A stretch of 64,000 nucleotides of DNA from Butyrivibrio fibrisolvens (lineage in GTDB: Bacteria > Bacillota > Clostridia > Lachnospirales > Lachnospiraceae), in NCBI RefSeq assembly GCF_037113525.1, contig NZ_CP146963.1, positions 310,001 to 374,000 of the forward strand, in the 5' to 3' direction. Below, piece after piece: positions 52,201 to 59,670 of this stretch (within the stretch, counting starts at the first letter, position 1; each line of letters starts with the position of its first letter). The notes under the pieces were generated by a model. It saw only the letters and a program-made list of their open reading frames with translations. It ran no database searches and was not told the DNA's origin. The position numbers and the translations under genes were made by a program.

Positions 52201-52572
52201 TCAGGATCCAGCAAATATATGTCTGACGTAATCAGGGATGAGTCAGGATCAGGTATCCAGACACCTTATTACATTGTCATGTTTGCAGCCATAGCACAGA
52301 AGGTTCGTGCAGCACAGGGAGAGAATACACTTAGAGTTGTAATCCTTGATGAAGCATTCAATAAGATGGATGAAAGTAAGATCGCAGCATCAATAGAGCT
52401 TCTTAAGAGCTTTGACCTTCAGCCTATATTCTGCTGCGTACCTGAAAAGGTTAAGGTTATAGCTCCTAAGGCTGATATAACCAATATCGTCATGATGTAT
52501 ACCGATAAGAGTAGTTATGTTGAGCATTTCCTTGACGGAGAAGCCCTGACACGCATTGTGGAAACTGCTTAA
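49204..52572 (+). CDS. jetC: JetC-like SMC ATPase (MukB/MksB-type)
   Basis: A 1122-residue SMC-like ATPase. Walker A is GANQAGKS (31-38). Long coiled coils occupy about 230-480 and 620-780 and 860-960, with a hinge-like globular region between (about 500-620, VPEEYYDDALKIYRTAKDSL). The C-terminal head has a signature segment DVIRDESGSGIQTPYYIVMFAAI and Walker B VVILDEAFNKMDES with D1049 and E1050. All ATPase motifs look intact. ATG 49204 has GGGAG upstream; a TTG lies one codon earlier. In Wadjet, JetC works with JetA, JetB and the JetD nuclease; no JetD is found here. Confidence 0.9.
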   Translation: MIRLNKVYVYNWGKFDEPTLLPIGDVTLLSGANQAGKSQIIDAVMMVLTGKKKGIFNKAADKHSARNVEKYLYGYWASNNQEKFLRHDGFFTSYVVLEFYNDVKDTYFCDGFVADCPQDHTRHTERWMSFSGKGIPENLFVLDDMALNISELKRFLGTYVGEENYHFYTDTEYSKYIMAAYGQIRSEYISLLKAAVSCSIGENLNIGSFITDSICSVNESVDLTSIRSTIHDYYDLRDRAQSSRRKLEKLEKIRQSYDVYHEDAVLVKTLDYALLRDEQKILENSMEASQNLIEQLSMDINQAKAMNETRKDKQKRLQEKIGRVHEELGKSDTEQIKQGLQNEKNAADEKRKGYLDNLESVHKTIRSRAGSWLMLLMEAENAGFTCDEEYKKILEKAQNVKIEDLASYPEEDVDNKIGNLYQELAAFHAKLKTRSVEIDALIKDQEDKISALAGNQKQYPKETRGLKDLLEKELSKKFKKDVEIPIFADLLEVRDQSWQAAVEGYLDNQRFDLLVPEEYYDDALKIYRTAKDSLRAYKSGLIDIKRIKENWKGSAEEGSLADELVTDNEDARIYADYKLGFIIKVDNTEDLYKHKCSITKDLLIYKGFVTRGKQASQTFYIGKSALEQQEKESMDELTKLNEEKDTVEANLSVTKMNRVEKCLVDKDFFDNAISHVEDIETLEARSLELLRQIGNVDTTRDEELHNELKGLTARLEEITEEIRVSSIECGRAENKIESEQRKIAIARDEVTALESQALDGSRFTAEWRMNVGDPWIREDSGQNRRGSLKKIRDAHTRMRQDALEAQSRHFTSVRRLRTAYNQEEVAGFDPDREFDNEEYDTEYKRLSESGFTTFEDEIEKAAQKATNEFKVEFIGKLKSNIQKAQEQIDAVNEVLSSKWFGNVKYRLIHEKARGFERFYDMFMDPNLVKVDPDLPGYGGISIFSGFFEEAHKDELDELLQLIMDEKNLTTEQRLTREKKLEMYTDYRTYLRLDLCSIDHSGSSKYMSDVIRDESGSGIQTPYYIVMFAAIAQKVRAAQGENTLRVVILDEAFNKMDESKIAASIELLKSFDLQPIFCCVPEKVKVIAPKADITNIVMMYTDKSSYVEHFLDGEALTRIVETA

Positions 52573-52723
52573 GAAAGAAGATTATCTTTAATTAATCGCC
52601 TGGAATATTAATTATTTTGAACTAATACATAAAGGTAAAACTGCCGATAAGTTATATGCATGCGGAATAGACAAAATGATATATATTTTGTTGTGGTGTA
52701 GATAATCTTTTTAGGAGGTGGAT

Positions 52724-52996
52724 ATGACTAAAACAGAGGCGGTTGATAAGAATTTATCCCCAGAGCAGCTCCAAGATGTCGTATCCAGAGGGCACGTTTA
52801 CAATATGCCTTTTGAAGTGAATCAGTACGTTTATATGATCACTGGCGGAAGGGCGCTTAAGGTTGTTGTAACGGATATTGGAGTTGGCTCCATTCAGCTC
52901 AATGGTCAGTGGTACACCTGGGAAGAGATGGAAAATAAGGGCGGAGTTTATGAAGCAGAGTTTGATGCCCTTACAGCTATAGCTCAGATGATGTAA
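52724..52996 (+). CDS. Small protein of unknown function after jetC
   Basis: A 90-residue soluble protein with the segments MPFEVNQYVYMITGGRALKV and VGSIQLNGQWYTWEEME, suggesting a small beta-barrel. The ATG has a perfect AGGAGG 5 bases upstream. It lies 151 bp after jetC, in the same direction, and is followed by a terminator. It is far too short for JetD and has no toprim motifs. Whether it belongs to the jet locus is unknown. Confidence 0.75.
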   Translation: MTKTEAVDKNLSPEQLQDVVSRGHVYNMPFEVNQYVYMITGGRALKVVVTDIGVGSIQLNGQWYTWEEMENKGGVYEAEFDALTAIAQMM

Positions 52997-53041
52997 GAAT
53001 CTAAATGAATCTTGACTCGTATTTTACGTGGCTATATAATT

Positions 53042-53068
53042 AAAAGGCGCTGTACAAGCGCCTTTTTC
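53042..53068 (+). terminator. Intrinsic terminator
   Basis: AAAGGCGC (53043-53050) pairs with GCGCCTTT around a 7-nt loop and runs into TTTTT. A 16-bp perfect palindrome, TGCTCCGTACGGAGCA (53072-53087), follows directly before the tRNA gene. Confidence 0.85.
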
Positions 53069-53115
53069 TAGTGCTCCGTACGGAGCAACTTGTACGCATT
53101 ACATTTTCATAATAA

Positions 53116-53201
53116 GGAGACGTATCAAAGTGGTCGTAATGAGGCGCACTCGAAATGCGTTTGTCCGCAAGGGCACGCGGGTTCGAATCCCGCCGTCTCC
53201 G
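53116..53201 (+). tRNA. tRNA-Ser (anticodon CGA)
   Basis: The acceptor stem pairs GGAGACG with CGTCTCC, plus discriminator G. The anticodon arm GCGCA-CTCGAAA-TGCGT gives anticodon CGA. A long class-II variable arm (TGTCCGCAAGGGCA) and the T-arm GCGGGTTCGAATCCCGC follow. At 86 nt without an encoded CCA it fits tRNA-Ser reading UCG. Confidence 0.97.
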
Positions 53202-53214
53202 CTTTTAATATACG

Positions 53215-53247
53215 AAAAGAGCCGTTACTTTTGATGGCTCTTTTTTA
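53215..53247 (+). terminator. Terminator after tRNA-Ser
   Basis: AAAAGAGCC (53215-53223) pairs with GGCTCTTTT and runs into a T-rich tail. Confidence 0.88.
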
Positions 53248-53286
53248 TTTTAAGCTTTCTGAACAGGCTAATATGAACAGGATATA

Positions 53287-53478
53287 ATGAGGTAGGTGTC
53301 AAAAGTTCCTTTTGACACCTTATGACTAACGGATTGTTCCGTTTCTTCGAAACTCTCACAATCCTAAAACATTCGCAAATCCGCACTACGTGCTACTTTG
53401 CTCATGTTTTGCGGGTCATAAATTCATATTCGATTTCGAGCAAGCTCGAATCGAAATGACTTTTGACCCTTACGTCAT
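53287..53478 (-). repeat. 1174-type dispersed repeat, copy 3 (inverted, internally deleted)
   Basis: On the minus strand it matches 1174-1417 from end to end, except that about 52 bp in the middle (the part holding GCGCAAGACATCCGGG) are missing. Both terminal repeats are present. It lies shortly after the tRNA terminator and fills part of the 53202-53655 gap. Confidence 0.85.
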
Positions 53479-53563
53479 ATAATATACTTATCATAAACGA
53501 TAGAACGTTCATTCAAATCATTAGAAAATAAGGCATCTTTTAAGAAATATTAATGAATTGTTA

Positions 53564-53592
53564 TTGAAGCGATTAACGAAATATCATATAAT
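53564..53592 (+). promoter_or_regulatory. Promoter of the secreted acidic protein gene
   Basis: TTGAAG (53564-53569) and TATAAT (53587-53592) are 17 bp apart, about 65 bp before the start codon. AAGGAGG precedes the ATG. Confidence 0.7.
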
Positions 53593-53655
53593 TACTAACG
53601 CGGGTAGAGGAGTCCAACCACCTTTTGTTGTAGTTGTGTTTAAGGAGGTTACAGT

Positions 53656-54540
53656 ATGTATTTTAGGACGAAGACTATCGTAAAAACTCTCACCGCGATT
53701 CTTATGGCTATGATCATAGCTGTTATTCCACCTTTTAGTGTAGATTCAAATGCTAAGGGATCAAAGAGTAGTACTGACTTTGAGGAATATACTGTAGTTG
53801 ATATCGATGAGACAACTGTTAAGATTGTTGATATTGATGAGGATGGAGACTGGGGCTATACTCTTAAAGTTTCAATTGAGAATAACTCAGATGACATTAC
53901 TTATATGTATTCTGCAGAAAGCGCATCATTAAATGGTGTATGCGTAACTCCATACTTATATACCGAAGTTAAACCCGGCAAAAAAACAAATGAAGATCTT
54001 GAATTCTATCTTTCAGAAGAGGAAGAGGAACTTATAGGAGAAGTTACAGATATATTTATTGTAATGCATGCCTATGATTCAAATGACTGGTCTGCAGATG
54101 ATATCTTCTATGAAGAGTTCCATATTTATCCAAAGGGCGAAGACAACGCAGAAATAGTTGAAAGAGAAGATGAAGATTCCGATATCATCCTTGCTGAAAA
54201 TGATGATATAAGACTCGTTCTCACAGGAACAGAGATGGATGAGTACTGGGGCTATGAGCTTAAAGTATATCTTTTGAATGATACAGATCAGAATGTTGTA
54301 TTCACAATTGATGATGCTTCAATCAACGGATATATGATCGATTGCTACTGGGCTGAGTGGCTCCTTCCAGGCACACAGGCACTTAGTGATATCGATTTCT
54401 ATCCTGAAGATCTTGAAGATATCGATATAGAAGATGAAGATGATATCGAACAAATAGAATTCACATTCCGCGTATACGATGCAGACGATTATTACGCAGA
54501 TGATATCTATTCAGAAGAGATCACAATTGAAATCGACTAA
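53656..54540 (+). CDS. Secreted acidic two-domain protein of unknown function
   Basis: A 294-residue protein with an N-terminal signal peptide (hydrophobic about 9-27). Two beta-rich repeats of about 110 residues follow: WGYTLKVSIENNSDD with SASLNGVCV, and WGYELKVYLLNDTDQ with ASINGYMIDC. Each ends in a D-rich stretch with the pattern ADDIxYEEFHI or ADDIYSEEITI. The domain is also seen in the lipoprotein at 44487. The protein is unusually acidic. AAGGAGG lies 6 bases before the ATG. It is likely extracellular; no enzymatic motif is visible. Confidence 0.75.
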   Translation: MYFRTKTIVKTLTAILMAMIIAVIPPFSVDSNAKGSKSSTDFEEYTVVDIDETTVKIVDIDEDGDWGYTLKVSIENNSDDITYMYSAESASLNGVCVTPYLYTEVKPGKKTNEDLEFYLSEEEEELIGEVTDIFIVMHAYDSNDWSADDIFYEEFHIYPKGEDNAEIVEREDEDSDIILAENDDIRLVLTGTEMDEYWGYELKVYLLNDTDQNVVFTIDDASINGYMIDCYWAEWLLPGTQALSDIDFYPEDLEDIDIEDEDDIEQIEFTFRVYDADDYYADDIYSEEITIEID

Positions 54541-54642
54541 GTATATGTTGAGAAGAAGAGAAGGATTAAAAGTAACACTACTATGGATGGGGATGATTAA
54601 AGATTCCGCGGGGTAAGCGGATAGAAGGTATTAGTAAAAAAT

Positions 54643-54708
54643 GAAATCCGGTATTATATATAGTCTTCGGTAAGATTCCAAGGACTATAATAATACCGGA
54701 TTTCTTTT
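54643..54708 (+). terminator. Strong intrinsic terminator
   Basis: GAAATCCGGTATTAT (54643-54657) and ATAATACCGGATTTC (54690-54704) are perfectly complementary. Inner AGTCTT-type pairings extend the stem, and TTTTT follows. Confidence 0.9.
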
Positions 54709-54728
54709 TAATTATACGACCACCTCAT

Positions 54729-54948
54729 TGGAAGTTGATTTATCTTTGATAAATCAACTTCTAGAGGTTCTCTTTTAAGAGAACCTCCTTTATCTACGAT
54801 AATTAGCAGAAGGCGACAAACTCATCGGAAGTCGATTTATCGCAGATAAATCGACTTCCAGAGTTTCTCTTCTTCTTGCCTCACGGACATGAAAATTGTT
54901 TACAATTTTCATGTCTAGAGATTCGCTTTATGAAATAAAGTGAATCTC
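54729..54948. repeat. Series of short hairpin repeats after the amt gene
   Basis: Successive perfect hairpins are at 54731-54761 (GAAGTTGATTTATC arm), 54764-54787 (GAGGTTCTCTT arm), 54827-54859 (GGAAGTCGATTTATC arm), 54886-54915 (GACATGAAAATTGT arm) and 54918-54948. The first and third belong to one family, differing by compensated changes, and recur at 56832-56932. The last one overlaps the amt stop codon and may end its transcript. No gene is present in 54541-54946. Confidence 0.7.
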
Positions 54949-56722
54949 ATTCGACATCTGCTAGAGCCTCAATGTCTTCTTCGCCTGTACGGATCTTTAC
55001 AACCTTACCAACGTTGTAAACGAAGATCTTACCATCGCCGATGTGACCTGTGTAAAGTGCACGTTTTGCAGTCTCGATTACCTTATCTACAGGAATCTTG
55101 GCAACTACGATCTCCAGCTTAACCTTAGGAAGAAGTGTTGCATCCATTTCAACACCACGGTATCTTTCGCCGGCGCCCTTCTGAATACCGCATCCCATAA
55201 CCTGTGTTACTGTCATACCGGTTACACCAAGATCGTTCATAGCTTTTCTGAGCTTGTCATAACGTGAAAGCTTAGCTATGATTACAACCTTATGGATACC
55301 GGAATCAGCTTCAGGGTATGTAGGAGCTTTGATAACCTTAACAGATGCATTCTTAAGTGCTTCAGAAGCTTTATCGTATTCCCCGATACCAAGATCTGTA
55401 TTTTCATTTTCCTCCATCTCCATTCCTGTGATATCCATAATGGAGAAGCCTGCATATGCAGATGAAAGACCATGTTCTGTAACATCAAGGCCTGAAAGCT
55501 CTTCTTCTTCAGAAGCTCTAAGTCCAAGTGTAGCTTTGATAACTGCGAAAGTGATAATGATAGTAACTACTGTCCAGGCGATTGTTGCAAACATACCGAT
55601 GAACTGGATTCCAAGGAGCTTAAATCCTCCGCCATAGAAAAGACCTACCATCTCGTTTCCGTTTGCATCTGCAACGCTATATCCAGGAACAGAATTAGTT
55701 GAGAAAAGACCTACTGCAATAGTACCCCAGATACCGTTCATCATGTGTACTGCTACAGCACCAACAGGATCATCAATTCTAAGTACGTTATCAAGAAGCC
55801 ATACACCAAATACTACAAGAAGTCCTGCTACAACACCTATTACGATTGAACCAAAAGCATCTACTGTATCGCAGGGAGCTGTGATAGCTACAAGACCTGC
55901 TAGTGAAGCGTTGAGACACATTGAAACATCAGGTTTACCATACTTGATCCATGTGAAGATCATACATACAACTGTTGCAACTGCAGGAGCGATAGTTGTT
56001 GTTACGAAGATGTCACCGAGCTGTTCAAGAGATGTAGCTGCTGCTCCGTTGAAACCATACCAGCCGAGCCAGAGGATGAATACACCAAGAGCACCGATCG
56101 GAATGTTGTGTCCAGGGAAAGCATTAACTTTAGTGATCTTACCATTTGCATCCTTAGTAAACTTACCGATACGAGGACCAAGCATCCAGGCACCGATAAG
56201 TGCACAGATACCACCAACCATGTGGATACAGTTAGAACCTGCAAAATCGTGGAATCCCATCTGAGCAAGCCAGCCACCGCCCCATGTCCAGTGAGCTTCT
56301 ACAGGGTAGATAACACCTGAGATAACAGCTGAGTATACGCAGTAAGAAATGAATCTTGTTCTTTCAGCCATAGCACCGGATACGATAGTTGCTGTTGTTG
56401 CGCAGAATACAAGGTTGAATACAAAACCTGACCAGTCGAAATCTGCGTAGTGTGAGAAGATATCAAAGTTTGGAAGTCCAACAAGACCAAACAGAGCATC
56501 TTCTCCAAGGAAAAGACCAAAACCTATAAGGATGAACATTACTGTTCCGATACAGAAGTCCATAAGGTTTTTCATAATGATATTGCCGGCATTCTTAGCT
56601 CTGGTAAAACCTGTTTCAACCATTGCAAAACCAGCCTGCATCCAGAATACCAGTGCAGCACCTGCCAGGAACCACACACCAAATATCTGCGAGTTCACGT
56701 AAGATAGAATTTCTTCACTCAT
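54947..56722 (-). CDS. Ammonium transporter fused to a C-terminal PII domain
   Basis: A 591-residue fusion. The Amt channel (about 1-415) has eleven helices, GAALVFWMQAGFAMVETG, MVGGICALIGAWMLGPRIG with the first pore histidine in CIHMVGG, and AVAVHMMNGIWG with the second. A linker (about 415-470) leads to a GlnK-like domain (about 475-591): HKVVIIAKLSRYDKLRKAMN, the T-loop GCGIQKGAGERYRGVEMDAT and LPKVKLEIVV. PII proteins normally bind ATP, ADP and 2-oxoglutarate and plug the channel when nitrogen is plentiful; fusion makes this intramolecular. The residue matching Tyr51 of GlnK (GAEY) is Met (GVEM), so uridylylation there is not possible. It lies downstream of glnN on the same strand. Confidence 0.93.
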   Translation of the reverse strand: MSEEILSYVNSQIFGVWFLAGAALVFWMQAGFAMVETGFTRAKNAGNIIMKNLMDFCIGTVMFILIGFGLFLGEDALFGLVGLPNFDIFSHYADFDWSGFVFNLVFCATTATIVSGAMAERTRFISYCVYSAVISGVIYPVEAHWTWGGGWLAQMGFHDFAGSNCIHMVGGICALIGAWMLGPRIGKFTKDANGKITKVNAFPGHNIPIGALGVFILWLGWYGFNGAAATSLEQLGDIFVTTTIAPAVATVVCMIFTWIKYGKPDVSMCLNASLAGLVAITAPCDTVDAFGSIVIGVVAGLLVVFGVWLLDNVLRIDDPVGAVAVHMMNGIWGTIAVGLFSTNSVPGYSVADANGNEMVGLFYGGGFKLLGIQFIGMFATIAWTVVTIIITFAVIKATLGLRASEEEELSGLDVTEHGLSSAYAGFSIMDITGMEMEENENTDLGIGEYDKASEALKNASVKVIKAPTYPEADSGIHKVVIIAKLSRYDKLRKAMNDLGVTGMTVTQVMGCGIQKGAGERYRGVEMDATLLPKVKLEIVVAKIPVDKVIETAKRALYTGHIGDGKIFVYNVGKVVKIRTGEEDIEALADVE

Positions 56723-56770
56723 AATTATTCCTCCCTAACTGAGCGATGATTGCTCAAACTTTTTTGTATT

Positions 56771-56808
56771 AAAAAAGCGCTGGTAGAGCATTTAACTCTA
56801 TCAGCGCC
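56771..56808 (-). terminator. Leader terminator of the amt gene
   Basis: On the minus strand GGCGCTGATAGAG (56808-56796) pairs with CTCTACCAGCGC (56788-56777), followed by TTTTTT, only about 50 bases before the amt start codon. A terminator here implies attenuation, or readthrough control between glnN and amt. Confidence 0.75.
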
Positions 56809-56830
56809 ATTGCTGGATTTTCCATTAAAT

Positions 56831-56963
56831 CGGAAGTCGAATTATTGAAAATATCACCTGGAAGTCGATTTATCTCTGATAAATCGCCCTCAATTACCCG
56901 GAAGTCGATTTATCTCTGATAAATCGCCTTCCAGAGTTTCTTTTCTCTGAAAAGAAACTCCTT
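56831..56963. repeat. Hairpin repeats between glnN and amt
   Basis: GGAAGTCGATTTATC-type hairpins lie at 56860-56888 and 56900-56932, with a half copy at 56832. GAGTTTCTTTTC with GAAAAGAAACTC (56934-56960) forms a second hairpin type. The pair order (first type, two bases, second type) is the same as at 54731-54787. Confidence 0.7.
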
Positions 56964-59052
56964 ATTCCGAGAAGAGTAAGTCTGCATATACTGGGAATGG
57001 CCAGTACTGCTCGTCCACAACTGCCTCAAGTGCATCTGATGCACTTCTTGCCTCGGCCATATCCTTAAGGATTGTCTTATGAAGGTACTTCATAGCCTTA
57101 TCAGGATCTGCAGGAACCTTGGCAAAATCAGCTTCAAGCTTGCTGCATGCAGCTGCAAGAGCATCTGTAAGTGTAGCAGTATTAGTTGCAGTATTCTTTT
57201 CGTATTCAACTACAACACCGGCTGCCTTAAGTGCAGCAGCTCTCTGGCACAGCTCAGCTGTATAAGCAGATGCTGCAGGAAGGATCTGACGGTGAATCAT
57301 GTCGATCATAGTACGTGCTTCGATCTCGATTGTTGCATTGTAGGTCTCTACGTGGATAGCACCTCTTGCACGAACTTCTTCCTCTGTGTATACGTTGTTC
57401 TTTACATACAGATCGATGTTCTTCTTTGATACATATTCAGGAAGAGCATCAGCTGTAGATACAAGGTTTGCAAGACCTCTCTTTGTAGCTTCCTTAACCC
57501 ATGATGCATCATAGCCGTTACCGTTGAAGATAATTCTCTGATGATCTGTAAAGGTCTTCTTGATAAGCTTCTGAAGATCTGTCTGGAAGTTCTTGCTCTT
57601 TTCAAGCTTATCTGCAAACTCTTTAAGCTCCTGAGCCATGATAGTGTTAAGTGCAATGTTAGGACCGGAGATTGACTGTCCTGAACCAAGCATACGGAAC
57701 TCAAACTTGTTACCGGTAAATGCCATAGGTGATGTACGGTTTCTATCAGTATTGTCCTGAGGAATAGAAGGAAGAACATCAATACCGATCTGAATTGAAT
57801 GCTTGCCTGATCCCTTGTAGGACTTACCATTGATGATACTCTGAACTACAGCGTCAAGCTCATCACCAAGGAAAATAGAGATGATAGCTGGCGGTGCTTC
57901 CTGAGCTCCAAGTCTGTGGTCGTTACCTGCAGATGCTACAGTACATCTGAGTGCTTCCTGATATTCATCAACACCCTTTACGAATGCTGCAAGGAAGAGA
58001 AGGAACTGAGCGTTTTCGCCTGGAGTTGAACCTGGTTTGAAGAGGTTCACACCTGTATCTGTAGAAAGTGACCAATTATCATGCTTACCTGATCCGTTTA
58101 CTCCTGCGAATGGCTTCTCGTGAAGAAGACATACAAAACCGTGTCTGTCAGCAACCTTCTTCATGATCTCCATAGCAAGCTGGTTCTGATCGCAGGCTGC
58201 GTTAGCACCTGAATATACAGGAGCCATCTCGTGCTGAGAAGGAGCAACCTCGTTATGCTTTGTCTTAGAAAGAACGCCAACCTTCCAGAGTTCTTCATCA
58301 AGATCTTTCATATAAGCTGCAACTCTTGGCTTAAGCTGTCCGAAGTAGTGATCTTCAAGTTCCTGTCCGCGTGGTGGCTTGATACCAAAGAGTGTACGGC
58401 CTGTGAGCTTTAAGTCTTCACGTTCGTTATAAAGTTCCTTATCTACAAGGAAGTATTCCTGCTCAGGACCAACCTGTGCGATAACTCTCTTACTCTCTGT
58501 ATCTCCGAAGAGGCGCAGGATTCTGATAGCCTGTCTTGAAACCTCATCCATAGAACGAAGGAGAGGAGTCTTCTTATCAAGAGCCTGTCCTGAGTAAGAG
58601 CAGAAGATTGTAGGAATGCAAAGTGATCCATCTTTAATGAAAGCAAAAGATGTAGGATCCCATGCTGTATATCCTCTTGCTTCGAATGTTGCACGAAGTC
58701 CTCCTGAAGGGAAAGAAGAAGCATCGGGCTCACCTCTTACAAGCTCCTTACCTGAGAAGTCCATAACGATCTTACCGCCGCCTGCAGGAGAAATGAAGCT
58801 GTCGTGTTTTTCAGCAGTAACACCTGTCATTGGCTGGAACCAGTGTGTATAGTGTGTTGCTCCCTTTTCTACAGCCCACTGCTTCATGGCCTGTGCAATT
58901 TCATTTGCAGTAGCCAGGTCAAGTGGCTCCCCGTTAGTGATGCATTTTTTCCATGCCTTGTAAGATTCACCGGAAAGACGTTCTTTCATTGTCTCTTCGT
59001 TAAATACATTGCTTCCAAAAAGCTCCGGCAATCCCTTTTCTTCGATCTTCAT
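56962..59052 (-). CDS. glnN: Glutamine synthetase type III
   Basis: A 696-residue GSIII, the large dodecameric form common in Bacteroides and Clostridia. It has the N-terminal GSIII segment FGSNVFNEETMKERL, then KWFSV-free HYTHWFQPMTGVTAEKHDSF, the metal-binding GPEQEYF, HNEVAPSQHEMAP, NGSGKHDNWSLST, and the C-terminal ARTMIDMIHRQILPAA. It forms glutamine from glutamate and ammonia with ATP. It is preceded by a sigma-70 promoter and two leader terminators, suggesting nitrogen control by antitermination. The amt-PII gene is downstream and gltB is divergent. Confidence 0.96.
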   Translation of the reverse strand: MKIEEKGLPELFGSNVFNEETMKERLSGESYKAWKKCITNGEPLDLATANEIAQAMKQWAVEKGATHYTHWFQPMTGVTAEKHDSFISPAGGGKIVMDFSGKELVRGEPDASSFPSGGLRATFEARGYTAWDPTSFAFIKDGSLCIPTIFCSYSGQALDKKTPLLRSMDEVSRQAIRILRLFGDTESKRVIAQVGPEQEYFLVDKELYNEREDLKLTGRTLFGIKPPRGQELEDHYFGQLKPRVAAYMKDLDEELWKVGVLSKTKHNEVAPSQHEMAPVYSGANAACDQNQLAMEIMKKVADRHGFVCLLHEKPFAGVNGSGKHDNWSLSTDTGVNLFKPGSTPGENAQFLLFLAAFVKGVDEYQEALRCTVASAGNDHRLGAQEAPPAIISIFLGDELDAVVQSIINGKSYKGSGKHSIQIGIDVLPSIPQDNTDRNRTSPMAFTGNKFEFRMLGSGQSISGPNIALNTIMAQELKEFADKLEKSKNFQTDLQKLIKKTFTDHQRIIFNGNGYDASWVKEATKRGLANLVSTADALPEYVSKKNIDLYVKNNVYTEEEVRARGAIHVETYNATIEIEARTMIDMIHRQILPAASAYTAELCQRAAALKAAGVVVEYEKNTATNTATLTDALAAACSKLEADFAKVPADPDKAMKYLHKTILKDMAEARSASDALEAVVDEQYWPFPVYADLLFSE

Positions 59053-59091
59053 GATCCACCTCCGTATTTTTAAATTGCTGTTAATGAACTT

Positions 59092-59146
59092 AAATCAAAA
59101 AGGGCGCCAAATGATCCGCTACTTGCGATACCAATTTGGCGCCTTT
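59092..59146 (-). terminator. glnN leader terminator 2
   Basis: On the minus strand GGCGCCAAAT (59143-59134) pairs with ATTTGGCGCC (59112-59103), then CTTTTTGATTT. It lies 40 bp before the glnN start, inside the transcript. Confidence 0.75.
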
Positions 59147-59189
59147 GCCTGTCAAGTCTTATAAAAATAAGACCCTGTATGCATTTTTG

Positions 59190-59228
59190 AAATAAAAATG
59201 GGCAGTTGGGATATGTATCCCACTGCCC
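59190..59228 (-). terminator. glnN leader terminator 1
   Basis: On the minus strand a stem of about 12 bp (59228-59217 with 59212-59200, one bulge) ends in ATTTTTATTT, about 25 nt after the predicted transcription start. Confidence 0.75.
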
Positions 59229-59258
59229 GGCCTCATTGTCGAAACAATTGATAGACAG

Positions 59259-59287
59259 ATAATAATCCCCCAAAAATAATTTGTCAA
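59259..59287 (-). promoter_or_regulatory. glnN promoter
   Basis: On the minus strand TTGACA (59287-59282) and TATTAT (59264-59259) are separated by 17 bp, close to the sigma-70 consensus. Transcription would start near 59252, 200 bp before the gene. Confidence 0.8.
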
Positions 59288-59438
59288 CTAGAAATTTTTA
59301 AAAAAATCAAATAAAAAACTTTTGAAAATTAAATTTTTATTTTGTTTATGGGGCTGAAAAGGGCGTATTTCTTTAATAAAATAGCGTTTTAACGGTTTAA
59401 ATCATCAAAGTATCAGTTTATAATAATGATATTTACGG

Positions 59439-59467
59439 TTGACAAACCAATTGGTCTGCTGCATAAT
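59439..59467 (+). promoter_or_regulatory. gltB promoter
   Basis: TTGACA (59439-59444) and CATAAT (59462-59467) are separated by 17 bp. It is divergent from the glnN promoter and leads into a 200-nt structured leader. The 59053-59670 stretch holds no gene, only these two leaders and promoters. Confidence 0.8.
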
Positions 59468-59507
59468 TACAAAAAATTGAATCGGGTTTATGAATTTTAT
59501 TTCAATA

Positions 59508-59629
59508 ACTCTAATGGGATAAGAGTCTTAGTTCGATATTTAAAATATAGTTTGAAAATAATAAATATATATGCAACGAGGATGTTGCTCTGCGCTATTT
59601 AATTAGTGCGAGCTGCGTCCTCTTTTTTT
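59508..59629 (+). promoter_or_regulatory. gltB leader: two hexaloop hairpins and terminator (ANTAR-type antitermination candidate)
   Basis: Hairpin P1 (59508-59526) has loop ATGGGA, with A in position 1 and G in position 4, on an ACTCTA/TAGAGT-type stem with one bulge. Hairpin P2 (59573-59588, GCAACGAGGATGTTGC) has a perfect 5-bp stem and hexaloop GAGGAT. P2 overlaps the 5' arm (GAGGATG, 59578-59584) of a terminator whose 3' arm is CGTCCTC (59616-59622), followed by seven T. P2 and the terminator exclude each other. ANTAR regulators are known to bind paired hexaloop hairpins; the first loop fits their A1/G4 rule and the second only G4. Confidence 0.6.
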
Positions 59630-59670
59630 ATTGAATAAAGTAATAAAAATAAGGGAAAAGGGAACAGATT

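Noticed and set aside
52724..52996. The small gene after jetC as a JetD equivalent
   Set aside because: It has 90 residues and no toprim or DUF2220-like motifs; JetD is about four times larger.
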